Source: Aplysia californica (Eukaryota; Mollusca; Gastropoda; Aplysiida; Aplysiidae). From it: DNA of 64,000 nucleotides. Shown piece by piece: positions 11,195 to 24,700 of this stretch; position 1 is the stretch's first letter, and every line of letters starts with the position of its first letter. The position numbers and the translations under genes are program-made. The notes below the pieces were generated by a model that was given only the letters and a program-made list of their open reading frames with translations, had not been told where the DNA came from and searched no databases. The DNA lies in the NCBI RefSeq assembly GCF_000002075.1, contig NW_004797421.1, positions 982,328 to 1,046,327 on the forward strand, in the 5' to 3' direction.

Positions 11195-11425
11195 ACCTAA
11201 TTGCATTCTGAAACAATCTGGACTTCATGGGAACCATACAGTGCAAGCAGCCATTTTACAGGCTCCATAACATTAAATGCTGACAAGTACCTTGGTACCC
11301 ATTCACATCTGGCTGAGGTGAGGAAAATGTGTGTAAAGTGCCTTTCCCAAAGACAACTATATCGGGCCTGAACTTTGAACCCCTAAACTGACAATCTCAT
11401 GATTATGAGCCAATTATCATTGAGA
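11195..11425 (-). repeat. SINE family C, copy 1
   Basis: It shares with 15655-15912 the ordered words CATACAGTG.AAGCAGC, CCCATTC.CA.CTGG.TGA, GTGTAAAGTGCCTTTCCCAA and a degraded tRNA-like end (minus orientation). Confidence 0.6.
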
Positions 11426-11548
11426 ACCTTTTTTCTTTTTAGACAAGAAAGTGAGAAATTGAGAACAAAATGTAACCATAATTTTTACGAACTTTACGGT
11501 TAGGATGTTGTACTACATACAGCATTAGTCTGACCTGATAGGTAGGTA

Positions 11549-12042
11549 CAGTAGAACATGGTGATAGCGGGACTTGTAGTTCCTAAAGAAAAATCCCGCT
11601 GTAGGCAAGTTCCCACTATAGGAATGCAAAGGGGAATTACCAAAAAATTACACACTACATACTCTCCTTTCCTTTTACTGTCTTTTTGGATAGCCTAGGC
11701 CTAGGGCACATCACTTTTGGAGTGGCTCACATAAAGCATCTCTCCGCACCATCTCTCTGTGCTGCTTGTCCCACCTCACTCATCACTGGACTGGCTAATC
11801 ACAACGCCGCACCCCTGACTGCCTGTTTGGAGCCCACCTACAGCTCCCAACCCCAACCCCTTCCCCAAGCTAGAGCTCACTCAATCTCTCCCGCTGTATC
11901 CAAGTTCGGGTCTTCTCCTTGCCCGGTTAAACCCTAGCACAGTTAATTGAGTTTACATAAGACAAAAAAAGGGAATTCCGGTGAAGTCCCGCTGCAGAGA
12001 TAGTCCTGCTGTAATGTGTGCCGTTATAGTCATGTTCTACCG
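11549..12042 (+). mobile_element. TA-flanked MITE, pogo/Tigger-like (family P2)
   Basis: The left end CAGTAGAACATGGTGATAGC pairs with the inverted right end GTTATAGTCATGTTCTACCG. TA dinucleotides flank both ends (11547-11548 and 12043-12044). The element is 494 bp. An open frame inside is proline-rich and does not look like transposase. Confidence 0.7.
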
Positions 12043-12044
12043 TA

Positions 12045-13730
12045 ACAACAATCAGCCTCATAAAAAATTATCTAAAATGTCTTTGGGGTGCAAAACACAT
12101 TGTCACTTCGCTAGTAAAAAGGCATAACTCAAGTTATTTTGTTTGGTGGTATTATATCTATCTTTTGGTAAAATCAAAACAAAAATGTGCTGGCAGTCAC
12201 ACAAAAAATGCATTGCAAATGCAAGTGAATTAGATGATAAATGGTCTAATTATACAGGGTTTTTTTCCTTTCACCTCAAAAGCAACAAAACTGATATGTG
12301 CCATTTTGCTAGCACAGTGACAATATGATATAAGTAGATAGACAGTTTTATTACAATTTATACATGATGAATATTAATATATTGTACAGAATACACACAC
12401 TCATGTGGGAGCATTTCTTTATTTCCATTCACTGCATGCACAGAAATTGTAACTCAGTCTCTTGAACAATTTCATCTGGGTGCATGGGTAATTCAAGCAA
12501 GATTCTTTGTTTGCGCCTTCCTAAAAAAAACTGATGCCTTTGAGCAGAAATCCCATATATCTGACAAAAGTATTTTGCTCATTCCTTCACACCAGTGGAA
12601 ACATTGATTCTAAAGGTGCTTTCAAAAAAGACTTGCAGTTGATCCCCACCCACTGAGCTTCCCCCTACATCAATGGATTGATTGACATAACAAGATAATT
12701 TGATGAGCTTTTTGTTCATGAAAATATGCTTTATAATAGAAACACTAATACAATGTAATACTGCTTCAAAACGCAAACTTCAAATTATATATACATAATT
12801 CCTTCGTAGGAGCCTCTATCAAATATTATGATCTTAAGAAGCTTTGAACAAATTCAACAGTAGATTTCATTACACCCTTCCCCTCCCTTCAAGTGATGGA
12901 CCGTACATGCATATTTACAGTGTTAATTATCTTTTATCAGTAAAATACAAACAAAAATTGTATTATCAACATCTGATTTGTATTATTATCACAGACAGCA
13001 GGAGGAATAAATTTCGTGGATGTACACACTGTGGTATGAGAACAGCAGCAATTTACTCTACAGCTAACTTGAAAAGTTGTAAGATCTGAGAAAACTAGTG
13101 AAACAATATTACTTAAATTCAATGTACAGTAGTTCCCTGTGCTGAAGCAGCGGATCATGATAATGATCAGTGCAAAATGACAAGACATCATTCAACTGGC
13201 CGGTCATAATGTGACGTTTCAATGCAACTTTCAGTTTTTCATGTAAAACAGATTTTCCTGTTCCAAAACATGCAATCTCAGTGTGAAGGACAGTGCACTG
13301 TTAGAGCACAGAGTAAATGTCTGTAATTTAACCCTCCAAGTGTCAGCAGCCAATTAAATTGGCCGTAAGATGGGTTCTGTGCTGTCAGCCGATTTAATCT
13401 GTCATAATTTGAGTTGCTGTTTTGGTTTGTTTATCCTATTTTTTTAATATAATTAAACATTTCAACCCCATCACAGATAAGCTCTACTTCCTAATAACAT
13501 TCTGAAAATGGTTAAGTTTGTGGCCTTTACTTGCTTGTTTTGTCTTTTATCAAGCATTTTCCTGCATGATATCGTGAAATCATAAAATTTCCCCTGATAT
13601 CACAGATGATTTGTTAGCAACACTTGCAGGTTTAGAGAGAAAAATATATGGTTTCAGAGTACAGATTCATTGGATTTGGTCAAACTTCTAAGGAATCTTT
13701 CTGTTCGGATTTTGTTGTTTTTTTCCTTCA
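12045..13730. other. Intergenic / possible TTC29 3'UTR
   Basis: No gene recognised. Part of this stretch may be the 3' untranslated region of TTC29, whose stop is at 13731. A TTAACCCTCCAAGTG word at 13328 resembles a piggyBac-type end but has no partner. Confidence 0.4.
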
Positions 13731-16700
13731 TTATGATTCTGCTGCACCCTCCGTCTGTCCATCTCCTTCTTCCCTCACTCCAGGGTCTTCTGAATCCTCC
13801 ACAGCCTCCTCTTTGCTTTCCTCCTTCTCCTCTGCTGGAGGTGGTGGTGGTATCATAACATGCTGAGCTGCTCCAGGCACTGAAAAGAAAAGACATGTAT
13901 TCTCATTTGATTGAAAGGAGTGAAAATGTGGCTGGCAAAAAGACAGCAGCAGCCTGGAGGATATGGTAGTGTGACAATAAGTTAGAGTTTATGTGCAAAA
14001 AAGACAAAAATACCTCTGAACTGATATATATATATACTGTTTTATTTCTTTATTGATGGTTGACTTTACATATTCTTTAGCCTGTTTCAGCAACTCTGCT
14101 TTATATTTTGATGCTTGCAAGTTCCAGTGGGTTTTCTTCTTTATACATATTTTTACATTTATAGCTATTCTATGAAGTAGTTCACATCTTTCAACAGCAA
14201 CATTGTGTTTATAATTCTAAGAAGCTTGCAATTTTTAAGTCACCTGACAATAAAACCCTTTTAGTATAGATTTCAATCCCTGTTGCAACACCATCCTTGA
14301 ATGACTTACAAACAAACTGACCAAACCAATCATGCACGACTCTATTCTATTGCCTTGCGCGTGAGTTTTTCAATCTTTATAAATTTGTAGGTACTAAACT
14401 AATTTATACATACTGAAAAAATATGAATAACTGTGCTTATATGCACTTTTTCACATAGACCACATGGCATCCAAGCAGGCTAAACAGCACCTTAACTATT
14501 AATGGTTCTCCAATATATATTCTGCACATATTGACAGATTTCTTCAAAGTCAAAGCCCCTTGCATACAATATGGGCACAATATTTTTAAAAAAATATAAC
14601 TAACAGTGACCATTGTATCAGGTACCGACCCATAGTATACAAGTCTCCAATATAATGTTAGGCTCTAATGGGCCATTTCAAAATTTCTTAATGTGGGCAT
14701 GATTTTTTTACCATGTTGTAAAGCAGGGTCAAATGCATCATGATACTAAATGGTGTAAAACTTCAATGAATAGAAATGCTTGAAACAATGACATGAAATT
14801 AAGTTGAAGCTATCCTACTGTTGTTACTTGGAACATAAAACAAAGATTTTGCACTACTAACCTTCTGTCACATGCCACTATAACAGGAATTAGCCAAACC
14901 TGTTCCTCTGCTCTGTGTTGTGATTCCTTCCGCAGCTTTGGGGCCCCAATGCGTTGGATTAGAATCTCACACTTCACGCACAACTGAACTGAGGCTCTAA
15001 CTAGCCTTTCTCACAATCTATACTGTCAGCAGGCCTCCTCTGCCTTGATACCACTCTCTCCTCTCCAACTCCCACCAGTAGTAACTCAGATTTTTATCAA
15101 CTTGCAAACGATACAACTGAACACAGACTCACACTTTACTCACTCTCACACTTTCAGCCAAACAATACAAAAGGCTAGGCCTAACCCCCTGCCACAACCA
15201 AAAACAACCAAATACACCACACCTACATTGTATAAAAACCTCTTCTCTTCACTGTTGTGTGGATGTATGCACTCACTTGTGTTGCAGGGAACTGGTTCTC
15301 TGTCATTTTTTTTTTACTGGTCTAAATGAGAAGTTATTGGAGATATAAATGAAGCTAGTGCTGTTATTATTCTTAAATTACAGGAAAGACATTATGACTT
15401 TGTTAAATCTCTCTTGAATAAACATTTTACCTTGTCTGTGCAAACGTAGAAGGAAACGTTTCAGCAACCAAAGGGTTTAGCAGTTTTTATTCTCTCCTGT
15501 ATAGACAGGTGTCCTGGCCCACCCCTGCCTGGCACCTTCAAGAACCTAGCTGGGTCCATATAATACTAATAATTAGCATTTGTATAGTGAATAATTGTGC
15601 ATGTTCCTGCTTGACAGCAAGCTCTATGTTATTGACACTATATTACTACTCCAACAGACACCAGAACACTCAGAAACATTCTCAGATTACCTGGAAGCAT
15701 ACAGTGTAAGCAGCTGATTTAGCGTTCAAACAGTAACAAACTTACAAGCTCATTTTCTGTTTTTAGCTAAGAACCCATTCCCACCTGGGTGAAGTGAGGA
15801 AAAGTTGTGTAAAGTGCCTTTCCCAAGTATACAACATTGGCCCCCTGATGGGAATCAACACCCATGACCTTATGGTTGCAAGGTCAAGAGTCTAACCACA
15901 AGGCCACCGACGCCACAAGAGATATTTGCATGGAACTGACCTGTATCCGGTATGGGCTTGTTGAACTCGTCTGTCCTGACACTCTTCCACTCCACCAGGC
16001 GCGACATACAAGTCTTGTCCCCGACTACCACGTGGTTGGCAAACTTGCCCATCATGCGATGAGCCATGGCAATACCGTACTGCACGCGGTTCACGTTCGT
16101 TGAGTCAGGGTCTCCCAAGGCTCTTGAGATGTTGTAGGCTTTGCTGAAGTACTCAGTGGCTTCATCATATGTGCCCTAGCAGATATTAAAAATGCAGTTT
16201 GTTTTATTCTCTGATTTTAAGAGACCCATGCTGACACAAAAACAGTCATTTAGTGAAAGGAAAGAGTAAGACAAACACACAGAAATGACAGAAAGAAAGG
16301 AAAGAAGTAGGACCTACCAGTGGTGCTCCCCACTTACTCACTCATTGCAGCTCAATTAAACTGACTCATTTGAGAGTTTTAAAGATACACCCCAGCAGAA
16401 AGACAGATATTGTCGGTGCTCTGATGGAACCTCAATGACTCAAATTTTGATAAAAATCTTTTTTTTTCTTTTTTCAACAAATAATTCCCAATACCTTGAT
16501 ACACAATGTGCATAAAAAATATTAAATCCAGATTCAAACTACAAGTGCTCGAAAAGGCACTTTAAATTATGCACGAACCTCGCTATCCACCACAACGACA
16601 TAAGTGATCCCTTGAGCCTTGCAATGCAATATAGCGAGGTCCCATCAGAGATCTGTTCAATTGCCATGGGTCAGTGAACCTAGTTATCTTTGTCCATGGG

Positions 16701-18650
16701 GTCAATTACTTTATCTGGTTTTTCTGAGAGTTGTTGAATCCAGTTGGCCATTAGGACAATATAAAAACAACCTAGAGTATGTTAAACAAGTGCATTTATA
16801 GACAACCCAAAGAAAACGAGGTTAGAATGGAGAAATCAAAAGCCACAAGTTGGTCTGTTCAAATTTCACTAACACCTTAGCAAGGTTCATCGGAGAACGC
16901 TTGAGACGGAGAATCTCACCAACCAAAGGATGTTTTGTCGTTAACTCAGATTGTGTAATAAAGTGCTCAGGTAAAACCCATTTTGCAGGATTTTGTCAAT
17001 GCCCCATCACAATACACAGACAGAATTTGATTGTCTAGAGGTATTAAAAATAACAATGCTAGACAGTTTTTTACCTCTCCAGTAAATTGTATAAAAAACT
17101 GAGACAATGAGGTTCAAACAGAGTGCCAATGATGATATATGTGTCACATGAGGATAAGTAATGTATTGTCTTTTCTTGTCTCTTTGTCTTTGTTTCTCAA
17201 CACACAGAGACAAAGACAAAAACTAACCACAGAGTTGCAGACATTGCCCAGGTTGTGGCAGGCCAAGCAGTATTCTTTCTCCAGACCAGTCTTCTCCGTC
17301 AACTCCACAAAGCGTTTCAGAAATTCCACACTTTTCTCTTTGTTACCTTGTCTGAGGGGAAGAAAAAAATTAGTAGAATATTGTCCCTCACTAAACTGCA
17401 GGGGCCTTCTTAACAAAGCTGAAATTATTAATCTTTATTGTTCTCTGCTCTCTCTTCGATGGACATATTGGACAGTGGCAATATGATTTAGAAAAAGTGT
17501 AGGCCTAAATTGGGAAGTGATCATTTGTACAGGTGACCGTCTTGGACAGGTAGTCATTAGAGCAGGTTCGACAGTACTTTATTTCATGCAAAGTTTATTG
17601 ATAGCATGGTCATCTTTTTGTATGCAATTTGTAATTAAATGTAAAATGAAGTTTTAAAATGCCAATAGGTAGACTTCATTTTCATCAATCTTAAATAAGA
17701 TTTCAGACACAAAGTACTTTTTTATATAGCAAATTTTGGAGTTACGGTAGGCAAAACCTTCAACATAAAAACTGAAGTCTGATATTCCACAAAATTCAAA
17801 CCTTTGAAGTCAACATATAAAAGGGATAGAAAATTCAGAACTATACGAAATATGAGTAACTGTCCTTCTCCATTTAATTTGTAGATAGTAAACTGAAGAG
17901 TAGTTTTTGAAAGAGAAGAGGCTCACCTGGCATAAATTTTAGCAATAGCATCACAGGCCCGTCCAATGCCTTCACTATTGCTGTCGCCTTGACAAGACTC
18001 ATAGAAGTTGAACAAATGCTGTAGGGAAAAAAGGAAAAAGAAGAAAGAAAACATTAATTTACCCTTGTCTGGAAATTTTGATTGCGTTTGCAAGACCACT
18101 GCATACACGACAATATTTAAAGATTACATCAATATCTAATATGACACAATATTACTCACAAATACAGATAATATAAAAACATGCCATAGCTACTTGCAAG
18201 ACCATAGAACCCTGCATACACAAATTCGCAGCTCAGTGAACTGAAGAAAATAGGGTCGACTCTTTCAATGTAGATTGCCACTTAGGTTGCATTTCCAGTT
18301 CAGCATTTTCTCAGATCAAAACTTAAGTGGCAATTTTGATTTAGCGTTTTAGCTAATCGCCATTTAAATGGCATCTTGGTGGTACCAATTTTGTCAACCC
18401 TAAGATCTACCCCTGGTACTATGCTATATTTACTACTTATTTTAATAATAATAATAATAATAATATTAATAATAATGTAGATCATGTCTATAGCGCCCAC
18501 TCCCGTGTGAACACAGCTCTAGGCGCTATATATATGCATGTACAAACAATACTCAGCACGCACGCACACACACACACACACACACTCACACACACATTAC
18601 ACGCACAAATGTGCACACACATGCATGCCAAAAACACACGCATGCACACA

Positions 18651-18703
<53 letters not shown>

Positions 18704-21700
18704 CTACTTGCTTATCACACACATGCGCTTACACATCGTAACGAAATGAGCACATACAAATTCATAATAAAATAATATACACACTGCCATTCGCAAAAAA
18801 TATAAATGGATACGTAGTCATTGACATAACATTGCACTGAACAAGAATCTACTAATATAAAAATGATGTCCATAAATGTGTCTTTAAAATTTTTAATTTA
18901 GACTCAGATATTGTATGTCTCAAGGGTTGGGGAAGAGAGACATTTTCACCCATACTGTGATTTTCTACTCAATTACAAATAGTTCGAGTGCTCATAAAAC
19001 AAATCCATAAATATTTGACAGAATTAAAGCTGATTTAAGGTAACACTCTTGGGTGTCTCAAACTGTGCGTAAAATTATGGATCCGTTGTGCATTTGAAAA
19101 GTTGATAATGGCCCTATTAAGAGAAGAGAGAGGGGTGGTTCTCCATAATTAGGTCTATAGAAAAAGAGACACATCCTTCTAAGAATTATCTTGTTTTCAC
19201 AACTAGGAATAGAACATTAGGTGAATTTCCATCTGTGTACTACTCCCCCCCTCCCACTCTTTGTGGTTCCATCTGTCTGTTCATCTCACTCACTGATAAG
19301 AAATCTTTACATTGCTTTTTAACACTTCGTAATTTATCTCACTCACTTAATAGAAATATCTTTACATTGCTTTACAACACTCCGTAATTTAGAAACTCTT
19401 TCAGAATAATATATCTGGATCGATAACAACAACAACAATCAGAATAAATCTGGACCATGTTCTTGTTTTAGTAGTAGAAAAGTAGTTCTTTTCCGCAGTA
19501 ATGCCCTTTGAGCTTTATTTTCAATGGAAGAAAGTGCGCTACAAATATTAAAATCATCATTATTAGTATTACATTAAATCTACTAAACTCTCATCATTAT
19601 CAATACAGTCATAATTATTATCCTCATCATTATTCTGCATCCTAACATGACTTACAGTCAGCGCAGTGTCCAGCTGGTTGTGCTTTTGATAGGCCATGCC
19701 CAGCGTGTAGGATGACTCCCCTTCCAGCTTCTTGTCTAGGCCTAGATACACAGAAAAAAAAAAAGCAGTTAAATTTTCAGTCAGTTCAGCATCAAGGCAC
19801 ATTAGTAACACTGATTCAGTTCACTACATCAATTTCGAACATAAAAAGTAGGTCCTATTGAATTGGAATAAGTAGGAACATCACTAGTAGAGAGGAAATA
19901 TTCTAATTAAAAAACCCAAACTCAGATTTTGAACTTTAAACTTCTGGACTACGGTATAGTTAAAATTTGTAACTTTCAAACACTCAACCAGCATCGCTAC
20001 TTCGATGACTTTGAGCTTATTTTCATTAATTATTTTCTCATTTCTATGACTATCAACTCACTGCACTTGGCCATTTCTAGAGCTTTGGTGAGGGTCTCCA
20101 GGGAAGCTTCTGCATCTTCCTCCTCCCCAGTCCGGCCCAGCTCTGTGCCGATGATCGTGTAGATGTGATAGAGTTTGATGCAGGAGTCTGTGTAGTAGCT
20201 CACCCCGGACGACGTGATCCAGTCTTCTTTGTTTTCTGATGCCAACTTGTGATAAGCTTCAAAATGTTTGGCTGCTTCTCCATACAGCCCTATGGAACAA
20301 AATAAGCATAAAATAGGTTAATAGATTTACAGTGCATGTTTATGGTCATTTATTCCTCTCAAGGTTCAAACGACTTTACAGTAATTCACTTTGGCCTCGC
20401 CTGACGCTTCCAAAATACCATATTGGTCCCCCCCCCCCAACCCCCGCATTGTCAGCTGCATACTTAAATATTGACATACTCCATTTCTACAGATTGCCAA
20501 GTATCCATGTGCAGAGAGGTAAACTACGGAAAGCAGGGTCAAGTTATCAAAACATTGGAGATCTGCAGAAGAGAACCTTACAAGAGTGCCTACTGAAAGG
20601 TGAAATAAGTTGGGCGGAAGACCTTTTTCTTAGCATGCCCCTTAGATTTGGTACTCCGTCCCAAAAGAAATGTGTGCATTTCATGAAACACAGAATTTAA
20701 GAAAAGTCTCCGGATGCAAGACTGTCCTGTGAAAGTAGTTTTTGCATGTGAGAATGTGTGTGTGAGTCTGTGAGTTACTTGCGTGAGAGTGTGTATGGGC
20801 CTTTGAGTCGCGTGTGTTTATATTAACTTCTCAGTGTAAGAAGCCATCATATGTGACTTTTCAAAGTGACGTATGGCAGAGTCTCACACTAAGCCGTCAG
20901 TGTGTGTGCGTGTGCGTGTGCGTGTGCGTGTGCGTGTGTGTGTGTGCACGCGCATGCGTGCACAAACGCACTCGCATTTTCGTGTGTATGTGTGGGCAGT
21001 TAAATGGTCTAACAATGTACTTTTTCTTTCTTTTGATTTGTCAGTCGTATTGAATGGTAATTCTGCACTGTACAGTACATAGAGCCTTCAAAGAATGAGG
21101 TGCTATATAAATTCACATTATTATTATTTCAAAAGTTCTTTTTGTAAGTACACAACATCTCATACTGTGAACTCATTACTCCTTTACCACAAGTCTGACA
21201 TTTTACCTGTCAACTAGTGTCCTTCACAGGATGCTCTGGATAGTTTCAACAAACCTGCTCTTCCATCTCTTCCAATTTTGTTAATTCTCTCTCTTCGCCG
21301 GCTGGATCCATAACAACAACAACTGGATCTATAACAGCAGCTCTCTGGGCCAGAGTTTGTCATCCACATCTGCAACTCCTTGAAATATAATCCCATTCAC
21401 CCTGAGATCAAGGAAACGAAATACCCGGTACGCAAAAAAATAACCAAAAAACCATTCACAGGCTATGCCTACAAGAGCGAGGCTTCAAGCAAGGTAGTTT
21501 AATATATAACTTCTAACCCTCCATGAATCATTCCCACTTCCATAAACTCACCATTATTTTGATGACAGAGGCCGACATTGCAGTGCCCCTCAGCTTGCAT
21601 TTTCCCACCGTCAGTCTCCACTTTGGAAGCAACATTCAAACATGTGGTGAAAAAATGATCCACAAGCCACTGATCATCTTCACTGGCCTTGAAGAACTGA

Positions 21701-24700
21701 GCAAGGTCATAGCGAGCTTTGTACTCTTTAGCAAAATCACCTGTACCAACAAAATCAGAAAACGTTAAATTTCAGCATTCATTATACTTTGCATTTGGTA
21801 GCCTTTAACATATATATATACAGTAGTCTCAGCCTAAGATCCCACTGCTTATGGTCCCGGTTCGCCTAAGATCTTGCTGTTTTGGAAAAACAGAATTTTT
21901 ACTATATAAAAGTCACCCCTACGATCCCGCTCTGAAACGCACTGAAGGAGCTACATTTGGCTAAGATCCCGCTTTTCAGGTCGTGATTTAGTTGTTTTTT
22001 TCTTTATTTTAAGAAAAAAAAAGAATAAGAAACCTGGGCGTGCTCAGCTGATCAACCAAGTAGCGAAAATATGCAATAATTGTATAGCCCGTCACGTCAC
22101 GGATCATCCACTCTCATGAATGCAATCACACCTCTGTAGTAAATCCCGATACGCGGTTACCATGATTTTGTCCCAGACAGGATCACACCAAGGCGCGAAC
22201 TCATCAATGAGTTGCTTTCCCAGGTCACCTGAGCAACTGGTTCCTACCTGACACAGTATTTTTTTTTAAAGCCCTACCCCCTTCCTCCAAACCAAAAAAA
22301 AGGAAAAACTGACTTCTGAAAAGAAATTTTAGTGCTGAGGAGTCATGTCAGCTCATTTTAAAGCAAGGGAAGATTATTGTACAGATTTTGGGCCTGACCA
22401 TGAGTTACTGTGGATTCTACTCCCTACCCATTCGGCAGCTAAGATCTTGCATTTTCCTTGCTCCAGAGCACTGGGATCTTAGGTGGAGACTACAGTATAA
22501 GAACAACTCGTCTTGTCAAAAGTAGAATATGGAAAACAATGGAAGTCACAATGAAGGCCAAAAAATTGTCATTTGTCAATAAATCAACTGTCTATGTACT
22601 TCAAACATTACTTTATTTCACTAAAAATAACACATTAAGATCTGAAAAAATATTTTTTCAAGATAGGCCACTTCTACTTCTCTCTTATTTTCCTACTTAT
22701 GAGCTAGAACCTTGGGGCAATTGTTTGCGGGGTGGGGGGGGGTGGGGGGGGGGGTAGTGTGTTACACGATACAGAAATAGAAATAGTGTTTATTACATGA
22801 TGTACTTTACACATGGTTATTTGGTCCATTATAACCACACAAAAAAACTCAACTGAAATTGGGCAGAGAATAAGTATCAATTCATTGTACTTTTCAACTC
22901 CCTGAGATATTAATTCCACTGACATAGAAAGAGCAGCATTCATTTGGCAATGTTAGATGAACATAAAATAAAGGTAATCTACATTTCTAGAACTTCACGA
23001 GACATTCAAACACAACATAAGCTGTGTATCAGTGCAATCATTGAGTTCAAAATAACAACATACAAACCGATTACTTTTATTAAAATACCCTTTCCTTAAC
23101 TCATTCGCTACGCCGAGCCGTGGGGGGCGGCGCGGCTCAAGTGCCGTCAGTACGCTAAGCCGCCCCCGGCGGCTCGAGAACCGACGTTCAATTTTAGCTT
23201 GGTTTCTATTCCAATCCACATTTCCATGTTAAAATAAAGGTCATAATATAATGTTGACTTCCGGGTCAAGCGTTTCCACCGAAAATCGGAAGTTTTGATT
23301 CAGTTTTGAAACATGATTTTGTAGTTCATTCGACTTTGTTTTATCGCGAAGCCCAAATTATAGCCCAGACACCAGTCTTAGTACTTTTACACAACAAAAT
23401 GTATCATTATTTTGCTCACTAAAGAAGTGTAGGACTCTTCTTTATAATATTGATACTGTTGGACGCAAATTGCCAATGCACTGTAATTGAGAAATCAATA
23501 TTTTTGAGCGCTAGATCTAGGCCTAGATCTAAATAGTCAAAATATTTTTTTCTCCCCAAAATCACTACTTTTGGGTGATAGTAATCAAAAAGTACCACTC
23601 AAGACATGTATAGGTTTATTCCACATGCAATTCTGAATAATTCCATATAAGTTACGCGTATTTTTTTCTGTTTGTGATCCTTTTTTCTAAATTATTAATT
23701 TTTTTTTTTTTTTTCAATATCGGATGTTATGATCCAAATGTACAAATATTATGGAATGTATGTAAATAACTGCACATTTTTCAAATATTTTCCTGTTCTA
23801 TATACAGTTATGGTTATTTTGAGGCATCATTTGACTAGGTGCAAACATATTTTTTTAGTTTCACCTGAGATTATAAATTTTTTATTTTCCAATTTTATCC
23901 GCATCCAATCACAATTGTGTTGCATAATCGCCTCTTACAGGAACCAAAGTTGAAGAATACGCAAAAAAATAATGCAGATGTATTCTACAAACCATACTGA
24001 AAATGTTGGTATATAATATGTTGATATTTATTTGAATTTATGGCCCCAAAGACCTGTGAACTGCGCACTAGTCATCATCTCATTTCGCCCTCCCGAAAAG
24101 AATTCGTCCACAAGCCGAAAATAATACGTAGCGAATGAGTTAACTTTTACATAAAAGTAGCATTATGTTAGCTTTACCAATTCTATTGGCCGCTTCTGCT
24201 TCTGTGAGGTGAACTTTCATCATATCCAGTTTCTCAGTCTGATCTTGTAAAACAGGTTTTGTCCACAAAAATGATTCTGGCCCTGCTGCTTCGCGCTTTT
24301 CCATTTGCTGACGGATAAGGTTGACCAGCTCACAGAAAAATAGGTGGAAACCTTCAGTCAACATATCTAAACACAGGTTGTGCTTATAAGAATTTCTGAA
24401 TCTGAAAAAGAGTAAAAATTGTTGCAAAATTAATCACAAAGAATTACTATAATACACTTTCTCTCCTCAATATGTTCTGCAGTTTCTTATAAACACAACA
24501 GTTATGTTGTGTAACAATGTGAAAAAGTCCTGGCAATATGACAGGGATTTCACTGTTCTTGTATCAGAACAGAAGTGAGAAGAGAGTTGAGCATGCTTTA
24601 CTTTGAATCTGTAGTGAAATATATATAACATGTTCAAAGTTTTTGTCTGCAAAAAATGACTTGGAAGTTCCCTCTTTTGTCATGAAAAGTAGTGCACTAC

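Noticed and set aside
10835-11206. Minus-strand 123-codon frame across the gap
   Set aside because: The plus strand carries the reverse-transcriptase motif; the minus frame is its shadow.
13328-13342. TTAACCCTCCAAGTG as a piggyBac-type end
   Set aside because: No inverted partner next to a TTAA was found in the next several kb.
16575-16665. Possible short MITE with ACCTCGCTAT / ATAGCGAGGT ends
   Set aside because: Only a 10-bp inverted pair about 70 bp apart; too little to call an element.
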